Under the pieces are notes generated by a model. That model was not told the origin of the DNA and searched no databases. It was given only the letters and a program-made list of their open reading frames with translations. Of a DNA stretch of 5,307 nucleotides, positions 1-5,307 are shown one piece after another. A program made the translations under genes and the position numbers. Position 1 is the first letter of the stretch; each line of letters starts with the position of its first letter. This stretch comes from Erysipelotrichaceae bacterium (GTDB taxonomy: Bacteria > Bacillota_I > Bacilli_A > Erysipelotrichales > Erysipelotrichaceae): positions 1-5,307 of the forward strand of contig CAAEDX010000214.1 in NCBI GenBank assembly GCA_900754715.1. The letters are read 5' to 3'.

Positions 1-195
1 AACAAGGAAAGCGCGGGCATGCTGTTCATCTACGAGATGCTGGGAGAACAAGCGCAAAGCGGCCGCTATCTGCAGGATCAGGATCTGCTTCCGCTCAACC
101 GCCAGATCCTTAGCGAATATGTGCGCATCTGGCCGCAGCTGGCTTATGTGCTGGAAACAGGAATACCACTTGAGATCAAGGAAGGGGGAGGATGA
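1..195 (+). CDS. C-terminal end of an unrecognised protein (5' truncated)
   Basis: The reading frame is open from the first base and ends at TGA 193-195, giving the last 64 residues of a gene that begins outside the window. The fragment is soluble-looking and probably helical, rich in Leu, Gln and Glu, with segments such as GMLFIYEMLGEQ and LSEYVRIWPQLAYVLETG. It has no membrane segment and no motif I recognise, so I assign no function. Its stop codon is one base before the ATG of the kinase gene, and the kinase ribosome binding site lies inside its last codons. The two are therefore almost certainly cotranscribed and probably translationally coupled. This suggests, but does not show, a role in the same signalling pathway. 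The frame is well supported by the coupling; identity is unknown. Confidence 0.72.
   Translation, partial: NKESAGMLFIYEMLGEQAQSGRYLQDQDLLPLNRQILSEYVRIWPQLAYVLETGIPLEIKEGGG
183..191 (+). promoter_or_regulatory. Ribosome binding site of the kinase gene
   Basis: AGGGGGAGG lies five bases before ATG 197. It decides the kinase start: the frame stays open upstream to an ATG at 119, but that ATG has no purine-rich site and lies inside the preceding gene. The zinc-ribbon cysteines also begin right after the ATG at 197. Confidence 0.8.
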
Positions 196-196
196 G

Positions 197-2854
197 ATGA
201 TCCGCTGCATGCAGTGCATGGAAGAATACGATGAGCAGCTCGGCTGCTGTCCGCATTGCCGCAGGCAGCCGGATGCGCCAGAGCCGTTTCAGCTGCCCTA
301 TGGCACCATGCTCGATAATCGCTTTCTGATCGGTGCCATGCTTGGCCATGGCGGATTTGGCATCACCTACATCGGCTGGGATTCACTTCTGGATCAGAAA
401 GTGGCCATCAAGGAATATCTGCCGATGAACCTTGCCACCCGCATCAACGGCCGCAAAACAGTGACGGTCTATTCCGAGGAGCGCCGTTCGCTCTTTGAGA
501 AAGGACGGGAGAGCTTTGCCCGGGAAGCCCGGCGGCTGGCGATGTTCAATAAAGAAGAAGGCGTCATCACGGTCTATCACAGCTTCGAGGAAAATGGCAC
601 CGCGTATTTTGTGATGGAATATGTGGAAGGAGAGACAGTGGAGGAACGAGTGCGCCGCAAAGGCCGGCTCTCCTGTGATGAGGTGAGAAAGATCATGGTG
701 CCCTTGCTCGATGCGCTGGAAAAAGTGCACGAGAAAGGCATCATCCACCGGGATATCGCGCCGGATAATATTTATGTGACCAGAGATGGCAAAGTGAAGC
801 TGCTGGATTTCGGCGCGGCGCGCAGCACGGTCAGTGATGCGATGACCTCACAGAGCATTTCGATGATCATCAAGCGGGGGTATGCGCCTGAGGAGCAGTA
901 TCGCGGCAACATGCAGCTCACGCCGGCCAGCGATGTGTACAGCGTGGCGGCGACGATCTACTATATGCTGAGCGGTACGCCGCCCAAGGACGCGATGGAG
1001 CGCACGGACAGCGAGCGGCTCGTGCCGCCAAGCGAGCTGGCAGACGGGATCGATCATAATATGGATACGGCGGTGCTCAATGCCTTGATCCTCGACCCGC
1101 ATCAGCGCACCCAGAGCGCCAGGGCGCTGCGTGAGGAGATCATGAGCAGAAAGCGGGTCAAAAAGCGCCGCACGCATGAGCGAGCAGACGCGTTTCGGCT
1201 CTCTTCCCGCACCAGGGTCGCGCTTTCGATCTCCACGACGGCTGTGTTCCTGCTGGCCCTCGTGCTTATCTTCACGCTGCTGAACGCGGGCAAGCTGAGC
1301 GGCTGGAGCCAGAATGTGCTGGCGGCCGAACAGACGTATGTGCCTGGCGTGCTCAGCCTGAGCGAAGCAGAGGCTCAGCAGCGCATGAGCGAAGCGGGAC
1401 TTGAACTGATCATCACAGATAAAGAGGACGATGAGGATATGGAAGCAGGCCTTGTCTTGCATCAGAGCCTGCAGCCTGGCGCGATCACGGAGAAAGGCAG
1501 TGTCGTGACCGCGGTCACCAGCCGCGGTCCGAAACGTTTGCTGGTGCGCGATGTGCGCTTCATGCGACAGGATACGGCTCAGCGGCTGTTAGCGGCAGAC
1601 GGGCTGGATGTCCATGTGGAATATGCGGAAAGCGCGGATCATGCGCCCGGAACGATCATCGATCAGGACCTTGAGCCTGGCACCGTCACCTTTGCGCACG
1701 AAACGATCACCTTGCGTGTCAGCGCGGGTACGGAGCAGTCAGGCAGCCTTGAGGAACTGCCGCAGCTGCAGGGACTGCCGCTGCAAGACGCGTTGGCACG
1801 GGTCCGCGAAGCCGGAGGCTGGCTCATCGTGGAGGAATATGTGAGCGATGCCGAAAGCGCCGGCACAGTGCTGCAGGCGCAGCTTGCGGATGGGCATGTC
1901 ACGCTGCGCGTGAGCAGCGGCAGCCCGTGCACCGTCGTGCCGGATGTGGAGCTGATGACACAGGAAGACGCAGAGGAGGCCCTGGATCAGGCAGGGCTTG
2001 TCAGTGAGATCCGCGAAGCGCCCAGCGCATATGTCGAGGAAGGCAAGGTGCTCACCCAGGATCAGGAAGCAGGCACGACCACTGCGCCGGGCACGCAGAT
2101 CATCGTAACGGTCTGCCGCAATGATGAGCAGGTGCTCGCCGTGGAAGAGGAAGACGTTCAGGAGGAACTGGAAACGCCGCAGGAGCCAGGGGAATGGACG
2201 GCGTGGACGAGCGATGACTTCCTGCTTGGCGATGAGCGCTATGAGGTCATGGAAAAGACACAATATGCCAGCTACGACATCCGTCATGCGCGCAGTGAGA
2301 CGGCTGTGGTTCCTGAAGGATACGCGCTCATCGATACGCAGGCGAGCGATGAATACGGCGCATGGAGCGAATGGTCCGACTATGTGGAAGGGGAAGCTGG
2401 GACAGACAGCGAGACGATCGAGTATACGGCGACAGAATATCAGTACCGCTATTTCAACTGGCTCTGTCCGGAAGCGACGCGCACCCCGGATTGTTATTGT
2501 TACCCGTATGCTGGCTATCGCTGCCGCACATGCGGAAATGATTGTGATGTCTATGAAGAAAGACTGGTATGGAACTCGCCGCCGGAAAGCCATGTTCCTT
2601 ATTATCTGACGCTGGCCAATGGCCTAGGCAGCTGGGCCGTGCACTGGAACGGCGTTACGAATGATGACTGGTTCTATAATGAGGAATCGCTGATCGCCGC
2701 GACACGGCACCGGGAACGCACGCGCAGCCCGCTTTATGATTTCACATACCGCGCGCAGGAACCTTCTGCCTGGCAGGATGAACGCATCGTCGCGGACGAA
2801 GACCATGAAGTCATTACCAGGACGGTCTACCGCTACCGGCTGAAAGCGGAATGA
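197..2854 (+). CDS. Membrane Ser/Thr protein kinase with zinc ribbon, PASTA repeats and a Trp/Cys-rich ectodomain
   Basis: This is a transmembrane Hanks-type Ser/Thr kinase of 885 residues. A zinc ribbon opens it (C4, C7, C18, C21; CxxC...CPHC). The kinase domain spans about 43-315: Gly loop GHGGFG 50-55, ATP-binding K72 in VAIK, alpha-C E110, catalytic loop HRDIAPDN 184-191, DFG 204-206, GYAPEEQY 228-235, and D246 in SDVYS. A basic stretch (318-340) precedes one membrane helix (about 341-362). Outside the cell lie four divergent PASTA-like repeats (about 380-443, 447-511, 518-575, 580-640), an acidic linker (643-666) and an unusual Trp/Tyr-rich region with six cysteines (667-883). PASTA kinases such as PrkC and StkP sense peptidoglycan fragments or lipid II. 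The zinc ribbon, the variant catalytic loop and the absence of a PP2C phosphatase gene next to it argue that this is an accessory paralogue rather than the housekeeping PrkC. It sits in an operon with the unknown gene before it and a LytTR regulator after it. Kinase call is very secure; the ligand is unknown. Confidence 0.95.
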   Translation: MIRCMQCMEEYDEQLGCCPHCRRQPDAPEPFQLPYGTMLDNRFLIGAMLGHGGFGITYIGWDSLLDQKVAIKEYLPMNLATRINGRKTVTVYSEERRSLFEKGRESFAREARRLAMFNKEEGVITVYHSFEENGTAYFVMEYVEGETVEERVRRKGRLSCDEVRKIMVPLLDALEKVHEKGIIHRDIAPDNIYVTRDGKVKLLDFGAARSTVSDAMTSQSISMIIKRGYAPEEQYRGNMQLTPASDVYSVAATIYYMLSGTPPKDAMERTDSERLVPPSELADGIDHNMDTAVLNALILDPHQRTQSARALREEIMSRKRVKKRRTHERADAFRLSSRTRVALSISTTAVFLLALVLIFTLLNAGKLSGWSQNVLAAEQTYVPGVLSLSEAEAQQRMSEAGLELIITDKEDDEDMEAGLVLHQSLQPGAITEKGSVVTAVTSRGPKRLLVRDVRFMRQDTAQRLLAADGLDVHVEYAESADHAPGTIIDQDLEPGTVTFAHETITLRVSAGTEQSGSLEELPQLQGLPLQDALARVREAGGWLIVEEYVSDAESAGTVLQAQLADGHVTLRVSSGSPCTVVPDVELMTQEDAEEALDQAGLVSEIREAPSAYVEEGKVLTQDQEAGTTTAPGTQIIVTVCRNDEQVLAVEEEDVQEELETPQEPGEWTAWTSDDFLLGDERYEVMEKTQYASYDIRHARSETAVVPEGYALIDTQASDEYGAWSEWSDYVEGEAGTDSETIEYTATEYQYRYFNWLCPEATRTPDCYCYPYAGYRCRTCGNDCDVYEERLVWNSPPESHVPYYLTLANGLGSWAVHWNGVTNDDWFYNEESLIAATRHRERTRSPLYDFTYRAQEPSAWQDERIVADEDHEVITRTVYRYRLKAE
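2195..2845 (+). repeat. Three degenerate Trp/Tyr repeats in the kinase ectodomain (protein level)
   Basis: Residues 667-883 of the kinase contain three related units. Each starts with a tryptophan motif (EWTAWT 666-671, AWSEWS 722-727, AWQDER 858-863). Each ends, about 20-25 residues later, in a Tyr-rich strand preceded by Glu and Thr (VMEKTQYASYDI 684-695, IEYTATEYQYRY 741-752, VITRTVYRYR 872-881). From memory, similar WSxWS...RTVYRYR units occur in surface proteins of Firmicutes, where they look like small beta modules. I infer a binding or wall-contact function outside the membrane. The repeat is visible at protein level only and is degenerate. Confidence 0.55.
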
Positions 2855-2857
2855 GTC

Positions 2858-2864
2858 AGGAGGG
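2858..2864 (+). promoter_or_regulatory. Ribosome binding site of the LytTR regulator gene
   Basis: AGGAGGG lies in the 16-base gap between the kinase stop and the regulator start, six bases before ATG 2871. An ATG at 2866 is in another frame and too close to this site. The short gap without a promoter or terminator supports one transcript with the kinase. Confidence 0.85.
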
Positions 2865-2870
2865 AATGAC

Positions 2871-3569
2871 ATGTATCAGTTTATCATCTGTGAGGATGAC
2901 GCGACGCAGCGCGCGCATCTGCAAGCGCTGATCAAAGCCAGATATGCCGATTGTCCGGTCTTCTGTTATGAGGATGTGGAGAAGCTGCTGCGGGAATTGC
3001 CGCATATCCCGGCGCCCCGCATCATCTTCATGGATATCGTGCTGAAAGACAGCTCGGGCATCGATGCCGCCAGCAAGATCGCTTCAGCGGATACGGCCAT
3101 CATCTTCATCACGGCATTTCTGGACAAGGTGCGCGATATCTTTGAGACGCCGCACACGTACTTCATCCATAAGCCGGATCTTGAGCTGCGGCTGGAGCCG
3201 GCGGTGGAGAAAGCGATGAAGCAGCTGAATGCGCATCGCAGCCGCATCGTCCTGCAGATGCGCGATCGCAGGGTGATCGTGGCGACAGCGGCCATCATGT
3301 GCATCGAGCGCACGCAGCGCACCAGCGAGATCCGCTGCCTCAGGGAACGCTACCATGTCTCGGATGACCTCGATCATCTGCTGGCGCGGCTGCCGGATCA
3401 TTTTGTGCGCTGTCACCGCAGTTATGTGGTCAATCTGGATGCCATCAAGGTCTATCGCCGCAATGAGCTGATCTTGAGCGATGATACGCTGGTGCCCATC
3501 GGCCGCAGCTACAGCGAACATGTGCGCAAGTGCTTTCAAGCGCACAGCGACGAGCCCGTGCACGCGTGA
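2871..3569 (+). CDS. LytTR-family response regulator (receiver + LytTR DNA-binding domain)
   Basis: This 232-residue transcription factor has the AgrA/ComE/LytR layout. The receiver domain (about 2-118) keeps the acidic pocket E8, D9, D10, the phosphoacceptor D55 (IIFMDIVLKDSSGID), the switch T81 and the conserved K101 followed by Pro, so it should be phosphorylatable. The LytTR domain (about 124-223) carries the hallmark FVRCHRSYVVNLDAI (178-192) and the closing VPIGRSYSEHVRKCF (208-222). LytTR proteins bind paired direct repeats about one or two helical turns upstream of promoters and often control bacteriocin, competence, virulence or wall-lysis genes. The usual partner histidine kinase (HPK10 type) is absent on either side. 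Instead the gene follows the PASTA kinase by 16 bases, and a terminator follows it. Thr/Ser residues in RTQRTSE (147-153) would be candidate targets if the Ser/Thr kinase acts on it directly, which is inference. The target genes are not known. Confidence 0.95.
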   Translation: MYQFIICEDDATQRAHLQALIKARYADCPVFCYEDVEKLLRELPHIPAPRIIFMDIVLKDSSGIDAASKIASADTAIIFITAFLDKVRDIFETPHTYFIHKPDLELRLEPAVEKAMKQLNAHRSRIVLQMRDRRVIVATAAIMCIERTQRTSEIRCLRERYHVSDDLDHLLARLPDHFVRCHRSYVVNLDAIKVYRRNELILSDDTLVPIGRSYSEHVRKCFQAHSDEPVHA

Positions 3570-3626
3570 AAGGCAATACCTGGGCATAAGCTGGCAACAA
3601 AGCAGGCGCATCCGCCGTATTCAGAC

Positions 3627-3653
3627 AGGAACCGTCATCAGGTTCCTTTTTTT
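3627..3653 (+). terminator. Intrinsic terminator ending the kinase-LytTR operon
   Basis: AGGAACC (3627-3633) pairs perfectly with GGTTCCT (3641-3647) around a seven-base loop, and the RNA continues into a run of seven T (3647-3653). It lies 57 bases after the LytTR stop and separates the signalling operon from the TetR promoter. Confidence 0.88.
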
Positions 3654-3680
3654 GTGTGAGCGTAAGCTAACAACGTACCC

Positions 3681-3709
3681 TTGACACTTGCAGGGGAGAG
3701 ACGTAGGAT
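3681..3709 (+). promoter_or_regulatory. Sigma-A-type promoter of the TetR gene
   Basis: A perfect -35 box TTGACA (3681-3686) is followed after 17 bases by a -10 box TAGGAT (3704-3709; four of six consensus bases). Transcription would start around 3716, inside the palindromic boxes and about 30 bases before the TetR ATG. The placement right after a terminator and right before an operator-like element supports it. Confidence 0.78.
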
Positions 3710-3735
3710 AACATTGTTACATCACACTGTGACAT
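3709..3735 (+). promoter_or_regulatory. Tandem palindromic operator, probably bound by the TetR protein
   Basis: Two perfect 11-base palindromes stand in tandem: TAACA-T-TGTTA (3709-3719) and TCACA-C-TGTGA (3722-3732). Their centres are 13 bases apart. They are also imperfect direct repeats of each other: bases 3709-3722 and 3722-3735 match at 11 of 14 positions and fit TMACAYTGTKACAT. They cover the end of the -10 box, the predicted start site and the early leader, so a bound dimer, or two dimers side by side, would block the promoter. TetR repressors commonly regulate themselves in this way. That this TetR is the binder is inference from position. Confidence 0.65.
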
Positions 3736-3740
3736 GGAGG
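3736..3740 (+). promoter_or_regulatory. Ribosome binding site of the TetR gene
   Basis: GGAGG lies five bases before ATG 3746 and decides the start. The in-frame ATG at 3734 overlaps this site and has no ribosome binding site of its own. Confidence 0.8.
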
Positions 3741-3745
3741 TCATC

Positions 3746-4369
3746 ATGCAGGAAAACTCACCAGCTACATTGGCGCGGATCCAACAGGCCGCATTAGATG
3801 AATTTGCCGAAAAAGGCTTCATGGGCGCATCGTTAAGACAGATCGTCAAGCATGCCGGCGTGACCACAGGCGCGTTCTATGGCTATTTTTCCAGCAAAGA
3901 AGCGCTGTTTGCCTCGATCGTGGAGCCGCATGCAGCGGCGCTGATGGGACGCTTCATGGAAGCACAGACCACGTTTGCGCAGCGCCCTGAGGCAGAGCAG
4001 CCGCGGCATATGGGCGAGGATTCCGGTTCCTGCGTGCGCTGGATGGTCGAGTACATCTGCGCGCACCGTGAGCCGGTGAAGCTGCTGCTGTGCAAAGCGG
4101 AAGGCACGAGCTATGCGCGCTTTGTCCATCATATGGTAGAAGCGGAAGCGGAATATACGCTCAAGTATATGGCGGTGCTGCGCCGCTTAGGCCATGATGT
4201 GCCTGAACTGGATCATTCGCTGTGTCAGATCATCGCCAGCGGGATGTTCGATGGCATCTTTGCGGCAGTCATACACGATGTGTCCAAGGAGCAGGCACTG
4301 CGTGATGTGGAAAAGCTGCGATCTTTTTATACCGCGGGATGGATGCAGCTGATGGGCATGGCACAGTGA
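3746..4369 (+). CDS. TetR/AcrR-family transcriptional repressor
   Basis: This is a 207-residue regulator, the usual TetR length, starting MQENSPATLARI. The N-terminal DNA-binding domain (about 8-55) shows the family signature: IQQAALDEFAEKGF (12-25), then the helix-turn-helix SLRQIVKHAGVTTGAFYGYF (29-48), with SSKEALF (49-55) after it. The remainder is a helical ligand-binding and dimerisation domain (about 60-205) that is too variable to reveal the inducer. TetR proteins bind palindromic operators as dimers and release them on binding a small molecule, often a drug, bile salt or lipid. The gene has its own promoter overlapped by tandem palindromes. It is followed by a terminator and then an ABC exporter gene in the same direction, so it most likely controls itself and that exporter. 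The family call is secure; the inducer and target are inferred. Confidence 0.94.
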   Translation: MQENSPATLARIQQAALDEFAEKGFMGASLRQIVKHAGVTTGAFYGYFSSKEALFASIVEPHAAALMGRFMEAQTTFAQRPEAEQPRHMGEDSGSCVRWMVEYICAHREPVKLLLCKAEGTSYARFVHHMVEAEAEYTLKYMAVLRRLGHDVPELDHSLCQIIASGMFDGIFAAVIHDVSKEQALRDVEKLRSFYTAGWMQLMGMAQ

Positions 4370-4371
4370 TC

Positions 4372-4397
4372 AAGGGGAACGGTCCCCTTCTCTTTTT
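4372..4397 (+). terminator. Intrinsic terminator after the TetR gene
   Basis: AAGGGGA (4372-4378) pairs with TCCCCTT (4383-4389) around the tetraloop ACGG, followed by CTC and a run of five T (4393-4397). It begins two bases after the TetR stop. Some read-through into the exporter gene is likely, because no convincing promoter is seen between this terminator and the exporter start. Confidence 0.75.
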
Positions 4398-4404
4398 GTT
4401 CAAA

Positions 4405-4424
4405 AAGTTAGCAATTACTAACTT
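4405..4424 (+). promoter_or_regulatory. Inverted repeat upstream of the ABC exporter, candidate operator
   Basis: AAGTTAG (4405-4411) and CTAACTT (4418-4424) form a perfect seven-base inverted repeat around an AT-rich six-base spacer. It abuts the exporter ribosome binding site. The size and symmetry fit a TetR-type operator, but the half-site differs from the boxes before the TetR gene. As RNA it could instead form a hairpin that masks the ribosome binding site. A weak -35/-10 pair (TTGTTC 4396-4401, TAACTT 4419-4424) overlaps it but would leave almost no leader, so I do not call it a promoter. Confidence 0.5.
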
Positions 4425-4432
4425 AAGGAGGG
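4425..4432 (+). promoter_or_regulatory. Ribosome binding site of the ABC exporter gene
   Basis: AAGGAGGG is an almost ideal ribosome binding site, but only three bases separate its end from ATG 4436, which is tighter than at the other genes here. It directly touches the inverted repeat upstream. Confidence 0.75.
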
Positions 4433-4435
4433 CTT

Positions 4436-5307
4436 ATGAAGAAAACAAAGAGGAAGAGCGATCTGGCAGTTTTGCTGGAATACGCAGGCAGCCACAAATG
4501 GCTGACGTTTCTGGGGCTGGCATTGTCGGCCGTATCGATGCTGATGAGCATGGTGCCATATATCTGCATATGGCTGGTCGTCCGGGATCTGATCGAAGCA
4601 GCGCCAGACTGGACACAGGCTGAAACCATCGTTCGTTATGGGTGGCTGGCTTTCGGCGCCGCGGTGGGCGGCATCGTGATCTATTTCATCGGGCTGCTGT
4701 GCACGCATCTGGCGGCTTTCCGCACCGCGGCCAATATCCGCAAGCGGGGCGTCGCGCACATGATGGAAACGCCGCTGGGCTTTTTCGATGCCAACGCCTC
4801 CGGGCTGATCCGGGGACGGCTGGATGCCGCGGCCGCGGACACCGAAACGCTGCTGGCACACAACCTGGCAGACATCGTGGGCACGATCACTTTGTTTCTT
4901 GCCATGCTGGCGCTGATGTTCGTCTTTGACTGGCGCATGGGCAGTGCCTGCCTGCTGGCCGCGGTGATCTCCATCCTTTCCATGTTTGCCATGATGGGCG
5001 GCAAGAACGCTGCTTTCATGGCGCAGTATCAGGCGGCGCTGGACCGTATGAGCAAGGCGGGGACGGAATATGTCCGGGGCATTCCGGTCGTCAAGGTCTT
5101 TCAGCAGACGGTGTATTCATTCAAGGCGTTTCAGGCTTCTATCGAGGAATACAGCCGATTTGCCAAGCATTATAATGCCGATGTCTGCAGCAAGCCGCAG
5201 GCAGTCAATCTGACCTTTACCGAAGGGGCCTTTGTGTTCCTTGTCCCGGCCGCGCTGCTGCTGGCGCCCGGCGCGCTGGCAAGCGGCGATCTTGCCGGCT
5301 TCCTCGC
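4436..5307 (+). CDS. ABC exporter subunit, transmembrane domain (3' truncated by window end)
   Basis: The frame opens at ATG 4436 (MKKTKRKSDLAVLLEYAG) and stays open to the window edge, giving 290 codons. It matches the membrane half of a fused permease-ATPase exporter (COG1132 type). Visible helices are at about 22-45, 68-92, 146-164, 168-187 and the start of another near 261-281. Family landmarks are the cytoplasmic segment THLAAFRTAANIRKRG (90-105) with TPLGFFD (112-118), the AHNLADIVG stretch (141-149), and EYVRGIPVVKVFQQT (211-225). The nucleotide-binding domain with Walker A, signature and Walker B motifs should follow outside the window. Such genes next to a TetR regulator usually come in pairs encoding a heterodimeric pump, so a second subunit is expected downstream. 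The substrate cannot be read from the sequence; a drug, peptide or iron-chelate role is possible. Confidence 0.9.
   Translation, partial: MKKTKRKSDLAVLLEYAGSHKWLTFLGLALSAVSMLMSMVPYICIWLVVRDLIEAAPDWTQAETIVRYGWLAFGAAVGGIVIYFIGLLCTHLAAFRTAANIRKRGVAHMMETPLGFFDANASGLIRGRLDAAAADTETLLAHNLADIVGTITLFLAMLALMFVFDWRMGSACLLAAVISILSMFAMMGGKNAAFMAQYQAALDRMSKAGTEYVRGIPVVKVFQQTVYSFKAFQASIEEYSRFAKHYNADVCSKPQAVNLTFTEGAFVFLVPAALLLAPGALASGDLAGFL

Noticed and set aside
119..196. Upstream ATG extending the kinase by 26 residues
   Set aside because: There is no ribosome binding site, it lies inside the preceding gene, and the extension resembles nothing. ATG 197 has an excellent site and is directly followed by the zinc ribbon.
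848..1462. Antisense open frame of 204 codons opposite the kinase domain
   Set aside because: It is Arg/His-rich nonsense typical of the reverse strand of a GC-rich gene. The sense strand encodes kinase motifs throughout.
1739..2593. Long antisense open frame of 284 codons opposite the kinase ectodomain
   Set aside because: It is a shadow of GC-rich coding sequence. The sense frame has PASTA repeats and a continuous domain structure, while the antisense product has no recognisable motif and no convincing ribosome binding site.
3084..3611. Antisense open frame of 175 codons opposite the LytTR regulator
   Set aside because: The sense strand encodes canonical receiver and LytTR motifs across the same interval, and the antisense frame shows no family signature.
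3605..3616. Small hairpin GGCG-CATC-CGCC after the LytTR gene
   Set aside because: It is only four pairs with no T-run. The real terminator follows 11 bases later.
3730..3743. Third possible dyad TGAC-N6-GTCA across the TetR ribosome binding site
   Set aside because: The arms are only four bases and it does not match the other boxes, so it is probably chance.
3734..3745. Upstream in-frame ATG for the TetR gene
   Set aside because: It overlaps the ribosome binding site GGAGG and sits against the operator boxes. ATG 3746 is correctly spaced.
3570..3745. LytTR-type paired direct repeats as an autoregulatory site
   Set aside because: I looked for the spaced repeats that LytTR proteins bind and found no convincing pair in this gap. 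The promoter of the signalling operon lies outside the window.
4339..4623. Plus-strand frame of 94 codons overlapping the TetR end and exporter start
   Set aside because: It crosses the terminator and the exporter ribosome binding site in another frame. The exporter frame from 4436 carries the clear ABC membrane-domain motifs.
4827..4838. Perfect 12-base palindrome CCGCGGCCGCGG
   Set aside because: It encodes an Ala run and arises from GCC/GCG codons inside the exporter. There is no sign of a regulatory role.

Overview
The window looks like a chromosomal segment of a GC-rich, gut-type Firmicute. The Erysipelotrichia/Clostridia side is a guess. The evidence is the strong AGGAGG ribosome binding sites, short intergenic gaps, compact intrinsic terminators, a PASTA-type Ser/Thr kinase, a LytTR response regulator and a TetR-linked ABC exporter. 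No rRNA, tRNA, CRISPR array, integrase or insertion sequence was seen. All genes lie on the + strand, and the long antisense frames are shadows of the GC-rich coding sequence.

Region 1 (1-3569) is a signalling operon. It starts with the last 64 codons of an unrecognised gene. One base later comes an 885-residue membrane Ser/Thr kinase. Its order is a cytoplasmic zinc ribbon, a kinase domain with a variant HRDIAPDN catalytic loop, one membrane helix, four PASTA-like repeats, an acidic linker, and an unusual Trp/Tyr-rich C-terminal region containing a six-cysteine cluster. Sixteen bases after it is a receiver-LytTR response regulator with no histidine kinase beside it. A terminator at 3627-3653 closes the unit. 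The simplest model is that the kinase senses a cell-surface ligand and the response regulator carries out the transcriptional output; this is inference from gene order.

Region 2 (about 3660-5307) is a drug or metabolite export locus. A good sigma-A-type promoter is overlapped by two 13-bp-spaced palindromic boxes and drives a TetR-family repressor. The repressor gene ends in its own terminator. An inverted repeat, a ribosome binding site and an ABC exporter subunit follow, and the exporter runs off the window end within its transmembrane domain. The layout suggests an autoregulated repressor controlling an efflux pump whose ATPase domain, and probably a partner subunit, lie downstream.

The points most worth a second look are the kinase's ectodomain, the kinase/LytTR pairing, and the tandem palindromes upstream of the TetR gene.
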